Below are positions 22,238 to 36,200 of a DNA stretch of 64,000 bases, piece after piece. A program made the translations under genes and the position numbers. The notes under the pieces are model-generated. The model was not told the origin of the DNA and did not search any database. It worked only from the letters and a program-made list of their open reading frames with translations. Origin of the DNA: Varroa destructor (taxonomy: Eukaryota; Arthropoda; Arachnida; Mesostigmata; Varroidae); assembly GCF_002443255.2 (NCBI RefSeq), contig NW_019211455.1, forward strand, positions 43,368,832 through 43,432,831. The letters are read 5' to 3'. Positions within the stretch are counted from its first letter, which is position 1. The number at the start of each line of letters is the position of its first letter.

Positions 22238-25200
22238 GCTTGAAAAGCGAAATTAGCATACGAAACGAAGCTAACAACAGTGTGAGCGCTCTTTTTGGCC
22301 TTTTCTATGGCTCCCGTTTGAAGTTCCTTAGACACTGTTATCATGCGCTGGCGTCCGGTGCCCTACCAATCCACACAGGGTGTAATCGTTCCGCCGCCCC
22401 ATCGTTCAATATATCGTAAACCCTATGAGAGCATTCGCTGGTTATTGCAGATGCGTTACCAGGTTGGTCCGCCTGCTAAATTACCACAAATGAATTGTTC
22501 AGCTAACCTAAAGCATAATATTTGGTGCATACAAAATAGCAGTTGCAGTGGACATAGCATCGACGAGCAACAATGGATATTAACGTCAATGGAATGAAAA
22601 ATATTTTTGTTGCTTTTTACATGATTTGCTATAGTTGAACTGTAGAACGGTACAAGAACACAAGCTAATCTGAATGAAGCTTATACGCCTGCTACAAACC
22701 CGGAGACGCCTAGACCAAGGCAGAAGATAAAAAATCTGCAATTTTTCAGCAAGACCTCACTTAGCAGATGGATAAAAGGTCACAGATCACGAAGCGCGAG
22801 GCAAGATTATAAGAACGGTTGGCATGCTCATCTCCTTATTCGCCCCTCGCGCCCGTTGCTGATGGATTGACGTCGTTAGTACTGTCCCTTGAAAGCGTGA
22901 ACCCCCATATATTTGGACGTGCTATATAGACCCGTTAGGTGCAGCAGCACCTTGCTTGATAGTGAGTAAAGTTCTTCACTGCTGTTATTTATGGATAGGA
23001 GACAGCTTCTAACCGTATAGAATGACCCGGACGAAACATCACGTCGAACATTTTGAACTCTCTCCGCCATAGTGGTTTTCTGTTGACGGTCCACGGTGCA
23101 CAGATGTTCCCCTTACTTACCTATAGTTTCTAGGATCACCTGTAACTCCATTAGCGGTTAAGCGACCAAACGATTTTTGCGAGCAGAGCTGGGCTAAAGA
23201 TCCGCCTTAACGGAATAAGAAGAAACGAACGAAATTCACCAAATGAATGTCTGTGGTCGTCCATTGACGCTGGTCTTTGCCGTCGCTCACCTATACGTGA
23301 AGCTTTATTAGAGCCCGGCCTGCGGATTTGTTTGGTAAGGGGGGCCTATCCTTGAGGTCTCTCTTTAGCACCTCTCCCAACCTGATCAAAACAAAACCAA
23401 CAGATGGTAACAGATGTAAACATTCATAAACCTACAGACGAATCGCAAGCAAATAGACAAACATAGATTGACTTCGTACAGAGACAGGGTTACTACGCAT
23501 CTTATCTATGTGAAATCAGAGAAACATCGTGAGGCAGACACATCGAGGTGATGATAGCCGCCTTCATCTGCGGCGTCATAGGTGGGCCGTCGCTTCTATT
23601 CGTTGGATTCACCGCTGAGTTACGGCCTCGTCTCATCATCCTATTAAAATGTCATTAGTCAACCACCAAATTACTATATACACACATGTCCGTAACGAGT
23701 CACGGCCGTTCATAGGCAACATATTCAGCATTAACCAGCGAGCTTTTTCTGTAGGTCCGCCGTTGGGATACAACAGTGCCACACATGCGTACTACCGAAC
23801 CCGCGCTGTAACAACGTCTGTTGCTTCGGACGCTGTTTACTTAGTTCAAGCGATTGTATTCCGTGCAGAAGCGAACTAGCTTCTCCAGTCTTTCATGTGT
23901 CGGAGGATATGCTGACCTTGCCTCAGAAGCAGGCCAGCGGCGACGTAGACAACTCTGGGCTTCTCGAGCTACTTCGTCCCGCCAGCGAAATGCCCATGTT
24001 TCTCGCGTTCGCGCGCGCAAGAGAGAGAGAGACAGACGAAAAAATTATTTGTCTTTTCGTCCCTTGATTCTGGTTTGTTTAACATATATTTTTCGTCGTA
24101 TATTTTCCGTTGGGCCGCACAACACAACGCCGTCTCGTCGGTCCCGTTTCTTTCGGCCAAACTTGTTCTTTACTGGTCCCCCGCTGTTATGCTACTTTTC
24201 CGTATTTCTCAGCTGAAAAATATCTAACAATTCGAATTTCTTCTGTTTTCTGTCTATTTAGCACAATCGTAAATGACAGTCGCTAGTTGGTAGTCGCAAT
24301 AAGCGGCGGTCGATGACTGCTGAGTAGCGGCGAGTACTTATTCACAGGTGCTTATTAAAGTAACCAAAGCGGAAAAGAAACCATACGGGTAGTAGAGACG
24401 ACAGTGGCAGCAGAAGGAAGTGACGAGATTCGCATAATTTTATTGTAGAATCATATGAATGATCATGCGCCAATGATATGGCGTGTCCCTGTTGTTGTCC
24501 TTAAGGCCATGCGCGTTCATGAGGGTGATGATCTTAACGATATGGTGGTAATGCAGTGGACGATGGTCGCAGGGGGGCGAGGGATTCTGGAACCGTACAC
24601 AGAATGAAACCTATACAAGGTAGCGATGCACCGGCCTTCATAACAACAATGAGTCGAGAAGATATCTCAGTAAGCAGAATCGGGTGCTTCTACATGTGGA
24701 AATGTCATAGATCACTTACATAGCTTGTTGTAGGATGGTCATTTGTTTTTGCATGGACTTAACAGCGAGTAGGCGAATTATGTTTCGAGTGTTGAAAGCA
24801 TGCGGTCGTCTTTAAAAGCTGGCCATTTTCAATAGGTCTTTTTTTCATCTCCCTACTCCCATTTACCCTACTCCCATTGACGATCGAATCGAATATCGGC
24901 GAGAGAAATTAGGGTTTGTTCTTCTACCAGAAAGTTTATCAATACAAAACTTCTTTACTCAAATAAAGATACTGTACATTACGCGCTCACCTGGCAGGGC
25001 GCAACGCCCAATATCTACATTTGCAACCCATTAACGACGGTGCAAATGCCACGCGAAAACAGACTCTAGGTGAAGACCATCTGTAGTTACAACAATCCGT
25101 GTAAATTGTATCCTCAGCGTTACCTTATATGAAATTCAGACTACACAGTGCCCGCTCGTGATAACAAAGGAAACTAGCATACATTATTGAATCGTATCCT

Positions 25201-25978
25201 GGGGAACCGTTGAGCCACAAGCCTAGGTTCGCAAAAGGTGGTTCTTACCCTAATTTAATTTTTGACCAATTTCATGTAGCTATGTCGATCAACCCTTAGT
25301 GAAACCGTATTAGTAAAGAAGCTTATTTGCAAAACGAATATTAATTTTCTCTGGGTAAATAGGTTGATAGCTTTTCAGGATACTGATTTCCTGTGGATTG
25401 AGGAGATAATTAGCCCCCATAAGGAGCTCATCGTCGCTGCCCCAGTTTTCGCACAAGAGAACGAACATTATTGCAAGCAGTATTGTTAGAACGTCTGCTA
25501 CTTTAGCAGGCGTTTTTGGCAGACCAAAGATCGGAATTAGGTTATTGTTCCTTTTTTTTTTTTTTTTATTTTACGCAACTTTTCAAACATGCAGGTCTAA
25601 AAATACTTAAGATATGCCATTCGGCTACTTCGCTTGTCCCGATATCGTAGTGGAAATGCCAGATTGGCTGCAGGTGTTTCAAAGGTTCAAGTTATCTGTC
25701 CAAGTTGTTTGTGCTAGACATTGCTTGTGTTATTTTTCAATGTAATGGACAGATTCAACGAACGGCAGAGTCGACTAACTTCTTTCGAGGCTTACATTTC
25801 ATCCAGAACGCTTTTTATAGTACCATGCTCGTTATTATTATTGTTAGGCAGCCAAGTTATGCCTTCCGTCATCGTGAACATCGGGCGCAAGCTTATGAGG
25901 GATGTTCGGTGTCGGCGTGTCTCAGATTTTCCGAAGACGATTTTCTTCTTACCTTATAAGTGCTGAGTAAGTTCTCTC

Positions 25979-25996
25979 ACATACATACATACATAC
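25979..25996. repeat. ACAT tetranucleotide repeat
   Basis: Four to five tandem ACAT units. Confidence 0.85.
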
Positions 25997-26674
25997 GCTA
26001 ACTTATACAATATTGGTAGACATGCACTCGAAACGCCCGCGTAAAATTTAACTAACTCCAATAACTACCTAGCGACTCATTCACGTTTTTCGCGCGCTGG
26101 TTTTTTCAGACAGTAGAACGATTAGGGTATACTTCACTTAACATATTCCATATTAGTGCCATCGTTGCCCAGAAGCCGAGTGATGGACCTGCACTTACCC
26201 AGCACCGCCAACACCAGTGACTCAGGCTTAGTGTAAATTCTAGTACAATAATACAATGACGAAGCAAAGCGGGCAGCTTTAAGCTTCGAGCTTGGCTAAT
26301 GCTAATTTTGTTGGAATGAGCCGATAGCGGCGGGGGCTAGGTTTCGCTACTGTTGACCTTGAGAGGTCGACAACTTCAATATGGGCTGGAACGATTTTAT
26401 ATCAAGAACAGAAATTTAAAAACTTAAGAATAAGTTGAATTTTGGCGTTTTCGGTATTATATTGCTCACCAGCGAAGGTTGATTAATGCTCGATTGTGCT
26501 TATACTGTTCAATTGAAAATTGCCTTTTCCCTTTGAGTAAGTTCTCTCTTGGCTTTGTGTATGTCTGCACAGGTTTATAAGCACTTTGCTACTATAGACA
26601 ACAGACACATAGGAAGTACGACATACACACGATACAATGTACAACTATAGCATATTACGAAACTTTGCACTTTG

Positions 26675-26719
26675 CATTTTTTTGCCATGACGAAATACCT
26701 TCGTCATGGCGAAAAAATG
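26675..26719. repeat. Hairpin, 20-bp stem, 5-nt loop
   Basis: CATTTTTTTGCCATGACGAA (26675-26694), loop ATACC, then the complementary arm 26700-26719. All 20 positions pair, one as a G-T wobble. No coding frame or known element explains it. Possible readings are a small hairpin RNA, a palindromic remnant of a DNA transposon, or an inverted duplication. Confidence 0.8.
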
Positions 26720-29700
26720 GGGTATGAGCGGAAACTTGCCCAAATGTTACCTATAATACTGCCCATTCGTCTAACACACTATTATTGTAACCAGAAATGC
26801 TGTGCTAAATCAGACAGGCAAGACAAAATGCTTTGATCTTTCGTACAGTCGTGGCTTTCTCATCGAGACGCACCTGCCTTTTACCCTTCTCCCCACCTGT
26901 CACAGACTCTGTGGACAAGAAGCTCTAAGAAAGCAACGGACTCCGGCCTATGACAGGATATGCTATGGTGGGGCAAGACAATGTCAAAGGAACCAATTAA
27001 ACTAATAATCACTTGAGTGTACTAGATACGGATAGCAAACCTCCAATAGTTCGATAAGTTTCGCATCGAAAGCGCTCGTTATCGTCTGCTTGCTTTCTGT
27101 AGCAGACGCCTGGTGTGTAAATAAGAGCGGTTTCCGCTAGATCCAGTCTTTCAAAACCGATTTAGGTATAAAGATCTTGATCTCGGTGGTGATCGACTGC
27201 CCGGTCTCTCCTCGTGTCTTCCTGTACAAAGGTTGCAGTTATACTAGTTAGTATACGACGCTTCTACAGCCATTATCGCTATAATGAATGCAAGAATGTC
27301 TGTTTGGCGCTTACGAATATCAGCTACGATAGTTTGTTGCGCTCGCACGATTTGACTGTGCGGATCGACCCAGCCGGTTGGTGACAATCTATGGGTTGCT
27401 ATTGGGCGATTCGGATACCAAGCTCAGCAGAACAGCCAGGCTCAGACGGATATGAGGACATCAGCATACCTATTGCACGTCACTATCCGGCGGGGTGGAA
27501 GAATAGCGGCCAACGTCAGTGTCTGGATGAACGAGGTGTCGCATGAGTGAACGATCGGACCCGTGTCAGCCGTGCGACCTTCTTACATACACCAGCAGTA
27601 CATGCTAGTAGGCAGGCATATTCTCGCGATCAATATGGGGCTTCATGATGACCGAGAAACAGGTATACGGCGGAAGACGTGCAAATGACTGACATTACAA
27701 TCACTTCCCTAGTCCGTGTGGGCCTTTGAAAAACTTGATGCAGGTCCTGCTGCAATAGAATTGCCTCTAGCGAGAAACAGAATTCGAAACGAAATGGTCC
27801 CAATTTGTATCGCGGTAATTGTGGGAGATAGTAGCCGGAAGATAAAAAAATCAAAATAAATATATATATACGTGGTATATGACATATACATTGCGTCTGC
27901 GCTCATAAATTTTATACTATTATGGTTGATCCCGGCTACGATCTGGCGAGTGATCAACAGACTGTTGGCTCAATCGGCAACAATGGACTTGCCGTGATCC
28001 ATGCACTTGCGAATGAAACGCTTGCTTTTTTACACTTTTTTTTATTAACGACGTCCCGTGGGCGCGAGGCTGAAAGAGGGCCTCGCGTATGCAGACATTC
28101 ATTTCTGTAAGTATATAAATGCATTGTACATGGGTTAATATTAGCAGATCACGCTAACGGCACTTCTGGGTACGAAATTTTGTGTACTTAGCCATATTCG
28201 AAAGGTATTCGTTATCGTGGACGTCACTTCTGTATGGAATCTGGAATTCTGTGCTGGTAAGAGCAATTATCAGTTATTTTGGCAGATTGATTGGCTTGTA
28301 ATTTGTCCGACATCGTTGAATGGCAGAAGAATTAAGTGCAACGCTAGGGTCTTCAGTGATAACCTGCTAATTCTTTAACATGTCCCCTGAATCATACTTG
28401 CGGTAAACAAGGAAACCAAGCTGGTTTTTGTTGCCAAAACGTATAGGCACCTATAGCTTGATTGGCGCATTGCAACTCTAAGCAGCTCTACAGCAAAGAG
28501 TTAGAGTAGTGATCAAATATTTGCGCACTCAGCTCACTAAAAACCAACCCATTTTTTGTTGTGGTTATGGAGTTAAGCACACACAGATGCACCAGCTGTT
28601 CATAAACATGCATGTTCGAGGAATATGCTGTCTCTACCTTTCCAACCGAAAACACACTCTAGACCACCTGGTCTATCCAATGAGCCATGGTACAGACTTC
28701 AGCGGCAGGAGCCTGTTCTGACAATTACCAATCGCTAGCAGCAGAAGCCCTTTACGAAGTCACTATGAAGTATGTCATTGTCCTATAATGTCCTCCTAGC
28801 TCTGACGCGTCACCTATAAATATTATGTATAATGACGACATTACGCGGGGCGCTGCTGTCACCCGATGTAATGCGTAAGGTTATTTCTGTTCCAATGATT
28901 AAATGCCCGTTTTTCAGACAAGGCGTCTTTGCCCCTTCTCTTTGCTTATCAGGAAATGCTGCGTAAGCATTATCGAAAATAGTTTCTCCTGATCCAACAC
29001 CGACTGACGCCCTGAGCTGGCCGTGTTCTAACCAATGATTGCTGATTCTCAAATGTTAGCAGAGACTTTTGCTGTAGATCTTGTGCGAATAACGTTCAGG
29101 AAAGCTTACTACGTCGTTTTACTAGGGCTTGCTTTACGTCACAGGTATTTGACGTCTATACGTCGGCCGTTTCCGACCCTCGTCTTCCTATTCATCCCTT
29201 GCTTCTGCTACCTGCCGCAGGCTCTCTTCGTTAGTCTTCAGAGGTCGCGTTGTATGTTCCTTGACCTACTGGATCGAGGACACTATAAGATATACACACG
29301 ATCACAATACAACGGTAAACATCAGGGTGTTAAGCTACGGCAGTAACAGTGCAGAGACATATACAACCTTAACATCGAGAACATCAGCAACTTCTTCCGA
29401 AGACATCATTTTCTTTATCTTCTCTTTCCGTTGAGCGTAAATCGACTCACCCCTGGTCATCGCTAGCAAGAATTGCATCGGCAGCGAGACGGAGCGAACA
29501 ATTCACTAAGAAATCGAGAGGAATATGAATAGCGCTAGTTGAGATGGCTGGGAGTTCCTCTGCAGCGATGCAGTGATGCACGAGCAGACTCAATCTGTTG
29601 TGTGAGAGCAGCTCCACGCTATTACTATAGGCGATAGCAATGCGAACAGAACGATATGATCTGAAGAGTTGCACATTCACTACTAACAAAGCAAACAAAT

Positions 29701-30194
29701 AAGGGTACCAGAGTACCGAAGGGATACCGACTCATTCCGTATAGTGATTGAATGGATGAATCAAGCAGGACCGAATGAGTAGCTGAGCAAGCAGGTCAGC
29801 GAATGAATGCCTCAGCGGTGTATGCAGTATGAATACTGCGCTGATACTAAGAGACTGTCCCCCGTCTATGAACGCTCGCATGTGTTCCTATTGCCCACCG
29901 GGGCAAGCTTCGAAATGACCAGGATCAGTGGGTTTGCCGGGACGGGGGACGGAGGTGGCCCCAAAGCACCGACTTGGGTGAAAAGACGAAGTCTACCTTC
30001 AGTTACCTTCCACAGCTACTATAGAAGTAGCCGGTGGGGGAGGGGGCAACGGAGACACAAGCGCGAAGCAAAATAGATAGCAAATGCAACCCCCACTCTA
30101 ACTCATGATACAGTCGTCTTTCTCTTTCTATAATATATTGATGACGTTGGTGATCAGTGGTCGGCTCAGAATTTAGTACCCGGGGGCGCAAACG

Positions 30195-30384
30195 ATGCAG
30201 AAGTTAGCCGCAGTAGACTTGGCCCCAGCGGGTATGGGGCTCTGCAAGGTGCCGCACATTACGCGGAATAGTGGACTGTATTCATGGGTACAGCAGCATC
30301 GGCCCGGTGTCTTGTTCTTTTCTTTGGAAGCTCGGCAAAGATCCATTGCCGTGCATCTCGAAAAGATCGGGGAGAAGATGTTCT
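30195..30384 (+). CDS. Candidate first coding exon, unknown protein
   Basis: ATG at 30195 with A at -3 opens a frame that starts MQKLAAVDLAPAGMGLCKVP and later reads WVQQHRPGVLFFSLEARQ. It runs 63 codons plus one base to a consensus donor GTAAGT at 30385. Codon third positions favour G and C, as in the FBXW7 exons, and the composition is that of a soluble protein. The frame would otherwise stay open to 30476. There is no recognised homology, and no partner exon was identified downstream. The opposite strand is also open over much of this segment, which weakens the case. Confidence 0.28.
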
Positions 30385-33089
30385 GTAAGTTCACTAACTC
30401 GCATTCATTGGCGAGTGATTCCGTAGTGCACAACCCTACGAGTATCCGCTGCTATTGGCAACGTGGACTGAGTTAATAAACGAAATGCATCGAATAGAGA
30501 TGCAGTTGGTGGGCAGGCAGGATCGCCTAGGATACAGCAACGTGTTTACGTGTTTCATAATACATATAAGGACAGGGCAAAGATCCTTTGAGAGTTCGAA
30601 CGAAAACGAAGTTATTAGTTGAGGAAACGTAGATCTCTGTTGTAGTTCGCACATCTATAAAGGAATTCATTTAACGAAGGCTCACCAATTATTAAATAAT
30701 TTCTTTTCAAATTATTAGAAGGTTTCCACTGTAGTTACTGTTAGTAATTCCTCAAGGCAGCTCCTTTCGAACAGGGTTAGCATATACTATTATAATAGAT
30801 ACGACGATTTCAAGTGCTTATGGCATGTATACTCAAAACGGATGAGTCAATTTTCTCCAACCTCAGACCTTTGTGATTTTTCAAATACAATGCCTACATT
30901 ATTCATATATCGATTAGGGGCTGAGTCCGATATTAACTCATCGCAACATTCATTCCATGAAGTTGTTCTGACTTGCTATACATTCCGTTCGCTATGATCA
31001 CAACAAGGCCGATTCTTTTAGATGGGCCATCCATGTCCTCTTCCAATCCTTCAGAATGTAAGACTCATCACCATTACCCCTACAATCATCATCACGAGGA
31101 TAAGCGTCACCAAATAACTATGCGATTGGCAATCACGTAGACAGTTGCGCTAGCTATACGTACCTTCCCATACAACCTTTTCCGAGGCAAAAACGTTCGG
31201 CTTAGTCTGGACGTAGTAGCAGCACCAGCGCGAAATGCCATACCCTTCACAACTTCCTCCACAATGTTTGCCACCCATAGTACCTCGTCCTGCGCCCACC
31301 CGTGCGTGGGTATAGCGTGCCGCATAGACACACAAACGCCTACTGCTCGGTAAATATCAGCGTGCTTCTCAGCGCCTGTCGCAAGCTATAACGACTTATA
31401 TAGTCCCTTGCTAGGTTGCATTGATACTAGTTAGCACACAATCAAATGAATCTCTCGTTTTGGGGTAGTAAACAATATTATGTGTTGCCGAACGGAGTAT
31501 GTATGTATGTAATGGACGGGAGACGCGAATCGCATAATTATCTTTCCCCCGCTTGAACTCAGCCCTGGACAAAGTATAGATCACTGCGTGAAACGCACAT
31601 TGTCATCAAATGAGACAACGATAGACCAATAGTTGTTGATAGTGCTGCTCGTACGATAGGGAAATTCAACGTGTAACGACTAGCGTTACATGTATACCTA
31701 TAATGCATCGATGTGCTATCTCCAATATAGGATAGCAAAAGTCAACCATCAATAGCAATGACCAGCGGTAGGCCGAAAGAAATCAGGCTAAGCCCTTGAG
31801 ATTTACGCTCCGGGTGCTCCGGTTCACATGGTCATCGCTTAGCACGTTGCCATCGATGGTGTCACCCTTTTGCATTATTGATGTTGGTATCTTATGGCGC
31901 ATTCACCAAGAGGACACAGAACCCCGCGAGATCAGTAGTGCTCAATTCCCCTACCCCCACTCCCCGCCCCGCAGAGTTCGGTGACACACTGAAGGAAGGC
32001 TTATTTAGCATTGGCTAGAAAGGAGTTGGCAATGTAGTGAGATACTACATGTCACAGTCCCATATCATAACTATAGCCCCACGTGTCCCATTTAGCAGCT
32101 ATTCAGGACGTGCGAGGAACGTGGTCGCCATTCGCCTTGCTAACGGACAACCCGGTCAGAGTAACTATATATCTTTAAGCAGATGTTGCATAAAGTGGTG
32201 ATCTAGTGAGGGACCTAGTAAGCTGCCTCGTTAATGGCGATTAACACGCTTGTGGTGTTAATAAATCAGTATGGAACAGCGTGGTTAACGCTTCTGCCAG
32301 CGTTAGGTATTGATTGTTTTGCAGCGTCCTGTAATCAGGCTCGACACGTACTTGCTACTGGATTCGAAGGACTCGTACGCAGTTATCCTAGAAGCCAGCG
32401 GCGCAACATGTGAAGTACGATCGATTAGGTGTACAATGGACTCATCATTAAAACCAGTGACTTTTCGGAGTAATGGAAAATGCGCAAGCAATCGCGACTC
32501 GTACAGAATAAAACTAACAGGTTCTTTATTAATGGCTAACGTTTTAACCACCTTAATTAATATATTGTAAAAGTAGCTTTCAGCATACTTTTGAAAGGAA
32601 CTCTTCACTTTCGTAGCACCGACTGCACGTTTTAAAAGTCGGACATCTGGTCCACGATATAGAAGCCTCGGTAGTCCAACCTAAAAATTAATTCGCATAG
32701 ATGTGCCTCAATTGAGACGTATAGGAGATATCTCTTGTTAGTTTTATTTCATCGTCAAATTTGGTTTGACCATACGGCTTGTGCCGCTGCCGTATTTCCT
32801 TTCCGCCCTCCTACGTTTCCCGTGACATATGTGATAATGCTCGTGAGGGACTCGAGAGATCTGAGAACTTGATGGAGTATTAGCTACATATGCTCGATTA
32901 CGTGTGAGTCGGCAGCGATTCCCTTCTTGAAGGTGAATATTTTCCATCCACGGGCCAGCTGTTAGCTAAGGATGCCCACAAGAATTGGTCCGCCCCCGCT
33001 TCGGACCCTAATGCCCCTGACCCTCTATGCCGCCTCCCCTGAGCTTCTCACTCGGAACCTAGCTTCCACAAACGGCTGGCCGCACTTAC
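30385..33089. other. Unassigned stretch
   Basis: No gene recognised. A GTAT run lies at 31498-31511, and 7-bp hairpins occur near 31670 (TGTAACG/CGTTACA) and 32288 (TAACGCT/AGCGTTA). At 32325 a good acceptor (TGATTGTTTTGCAG) precedes a frame RPVIRLDTYLLLDSKDSYAV that meets AG|GTGTAC at 32429. It is a possible small exon, but the opposite strand is open across 32303-32608 as well. Confidence 0.45.
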
Positions 33090-33252
33090 ACAGCGGAGCA
33101 TTGCAGGGGCACTCGACTGGCTCCGCTATGTTGAAAGAGGACGCGTCAGACTCCGCTTGACGCGATTCGAGCTGCTTTTTCAAAGGACCAAGGAAGTCGG
33201 TTGCGGCGAATGGGGTCGAAGCCGCTGGACGAGGCGTCAACGAGAATTTCAT
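33090..33252 (-). CDS. Candidate first coding exon, unknown protein
   Basis: On the minus strand an ATG at 33252-33250 opens MKFSLTPRPAASTPFAATDF, continuing FLGPLKKQLESRQAESDASS and a CPCNAPL segment. It reaches a consensus donor GTAAGT at 33089-33084, giving 54 codons plus one base. Third positions are GC-biased. The unspliced frame continues to a TAG at 33025-33027 and would include a CxC-x5-CxC cysteine pattern. The start context is weak (T at -3). No homologue is recognised. It is listed because start, composition and donor agree; without a transcript it stays tentative. Confidence 0.25.
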
Positions 33253-36200
33253 GCAAATTTGGCTTCTTGCGACCCCTTGAAGCGCTGCTCGCGGAGAAGC
33301 GTATGTTAGATGCCTACTTCTTAATCGTTAGGAGTACGAGGGATAGCTACGCCTCTTCGGGCTTCTTTTTGTAAGTAAACTTTTTGTCAACTTGCGAAAA
33401 AGCCGACTGCTGCAATACTGTGTGTATAGAGGATGTCATGTAATAAGACATAGCTCTTGAAGAGGATGGTCAGAGTTAACTCTAGGCAACAAATGCATTT
33501 GAAGGGGTCACGGTTGCGACTATTACTGAATTGTTGCTATCGCAGAGCTAAAATTACTTCGTTCCAACTTCTCGTAGATGTTCACTTCTACGGGTGAAGG
33601 TACTGCCTCACTGGAACGTTCTATTTTGATTTAAAAATTATCTCAACATTAGTTAACTATGATCATAAAATGAACATTGTTTAATACCAAAATTAATTGA
33701 TGTAAGTTACACATAAGTCTACAAAAAGAAAGGACTAAGGCACGAATGTTGAAACATCTGCAGCTTACGGCGAAGTGCGCCCAATCGTAATGTCTCCCTG
33801 CAACGTAACGTACAGCACTCTTTGTCCTAACCCCTACAAACTATATAAATAGATTAAATAAATATTTGTATAATGGAGGAAAGCTTTGTATAGATTGGTT
33901 TGACTGTTTCGTTCTACTATATTTTCATTACCAAAATGTCAACTGCACTCGGGATTTGTCTAAGCAAACGAAGTTCAGCTACATAAAATTACCTATCGGA
34001 AGATCGCATATGTTGATAAAACCCATCAGTGTGTGACTACTTATTCGAAAGTAGCGTTTGTGACATAACACTGTGGATTAAGCTTGATTATCCACACTAG
34101 CAGATAAGCAGGACAATGTATTGCACATATTGTTTTTCCCCTTTGCTTTCAATCGACAAAACATAAAACGCCCATAAACGAAAAAAAAAAGCTTCTTTTT
34201 TTCAGCATTTGCGGTTGCACTTCGGATGCAGGAAATCCCTCTCTTTCTTTTAAAGTGACATGCCAATAATGCAATCGAATTTGTAAAATATCGCGGCCTG
34301 CTACAGGTCCCTAGGTCACTCTTCCCATCGACCCGCGAGCTGCGCATCACGCCATGACGGTGTTCGACGGAGCATCTATGGCCCATCACTAACTTTGTTA
34401 TGTTACTTAGATCATTTCGCATATTAATATATCACCAGTGATATGTGGTTGACAAGCAGACCTGAATACAAGCAAGTATCTAGGGCCCGCTACTAGCGGC
34501 ACGATTACTTGTGTAAGTATCTATGAGACAGGGTAAGAAGGCTTTTCTCAACATCAACTTAAGCGACGTTCTGTGTACAACACTCTTCCTTGCGTTAGCA
34601 GACCGAGCCGTAATTGGGACGCTTCGCATTTCTGAAGCCGTTACCACTCCTAAATTAAATGCACCCACAGACGCACCGTCGTACAAAACAAGTGTGCAAA
34701 CGAAAAAAAAAAAGGCTGAGAGCCGTCTGCCGCTTCTGTCCTTTCTATAATACAGCGAAGCCAAGTAACAAACCAACAACGGACACTCCTGTACTTCACT
34801 TGAAGCTCGCCCACTCAGATACGCCTATCGTGGACCGGCGGCGGCGGAGGCAGCAATGGCGGTCGTCCACGCGTTAGCGTAATTTACGGTCGTTACATCG
34901 TTCTTCTCTATCGAGAAACTACGCAGGAGTCGGTTGCCAGCGGTGTCGCTGCTCCTACAAAGGGATAGCTACGACTATGCGACTGTAACGTAGACGCAGG
35001 CATCGTCCTCGTGCCGGTACATGACTAGCGTCCCTTTGCAAGTTCGTTGCCTCGCAGCTGACTTTGGTACTCGTTGTACGCTTAATGCCGTTGCACGCCC
35101 TGCTTTCCGAAACCTCCTAAATTCCTAATCCTCACGAACACGACGCCTTCTCAAGCGAAAACCTTACGAGCATGCCTTCAGCCGCGCCTTGGCTTACGGG
35201 TATCCTAAAACTTCTTTACACTAAGCATCGATGCCTCTGTTCCTACGTGTAGGAACAAAGGGGCCGGCAGGGAGGACTGCAAGACTATCCTCGACCGACC
35301 GCCGCCGGTTTACTATGCTGCGAACGCCAAACCCTCTGCCCAAGCGATCGAATAGCTTCGCCATTCTCGACATTCGCTTTGCTCTAGCCACCACTCAACC
35401 GCGCACTAAGGATCGCTTCTTGCCTATTGCTATTTGCTGCTACGTGAAGCAAGCTGAAGGTAAAGCATCTAGGATGCCTGTGTGTTTGCCTCCCTGTCTA
35501 CCCTTCTACTTAGTCACATCGGCACCTACTGGATTCGGCCGTTCCTATGGAACCGGTCAGTGGACGGCGTGTACCTATCTCTATTCTTGTACGTTTCGTA
35601 CTATATCGTCGCTTATTAGTTTGCTCGCCTACGTATTCTATCCTACATCATCGTATTGTCCACAAGCCATTTTCCCAAGTCTCATTCTCGGCTCCGACAG
35701 AACTGGAAAGCGCGGGACTAAGATTGAGTTTGGCGAGGGTTCAACGTGGAACGCTGCTTAGACTAGTTAGATATTGCTGCTTACGTTGGCATGTGTACGG
35801 ACTGCTGTCTATATACGATCAAGCGCCGGAATCTGTGTGGAAACTGGCAGTTCGCTCTGGGTCGGAAATGGTAGTAGTGGTGGTGGAAGAACGGTACAAC
35901 GATTACGTGAGGGTAGACTGGTGCCGCGAGTAGGCACGCACGGTAAGATTAAGGTAGAATCGAGGGGGAACGATGGGACGCACAGAAAAAGAAGGGCAGG
36001 CTAATTTCAAAAGTGCCGTTGACTTTAGCCAAGGCAAAGTAAACTAGGCTCGGTAGTCGATTAGTTCACATTGCCAACCTCCTTCCTGTGCCGTTTCTCT
36101 GTGGAGAAACCAAACCTAGCCAACCTAATCTCTAACTACTTGGTGAAAAAAGGCCAAGACAAAAGCAACTGAGAATCTACACGATAGGGGCAGAAGCGTG

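Larger units (their letters stand above)
22238..30194. other. Unassigned stretch
   Basis: No gene recognised. Contents: a short duplicated CCCTACTCCCATT motif near 24850-24885, a 16-nt T run at 25552-25567, an ACAT repeat at 25979-25996 and a 20-bp hairpin at 26675-26719. A plus frame from ATG 27922 (MVDPGYDLASDQQTVGSIGN) with a good start context runs into a full consensus donor GTAAGTAT at 28107. It is noted as a weak exon candidate. A minus ATG frame at 29052-28810 of 80 codons has no other support. Confidence 0.5.

Noticed and set aside
25979..25996. Short-period direct repeats considered as CRISPR
   Set aside because: They are tetranucleotide microsatellites without spacers.
32021..32050. 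KELAM sequence resembling the F-box LPKELAL
   Set aside because: It is followed at once by two stops and preceded by no matching residues.
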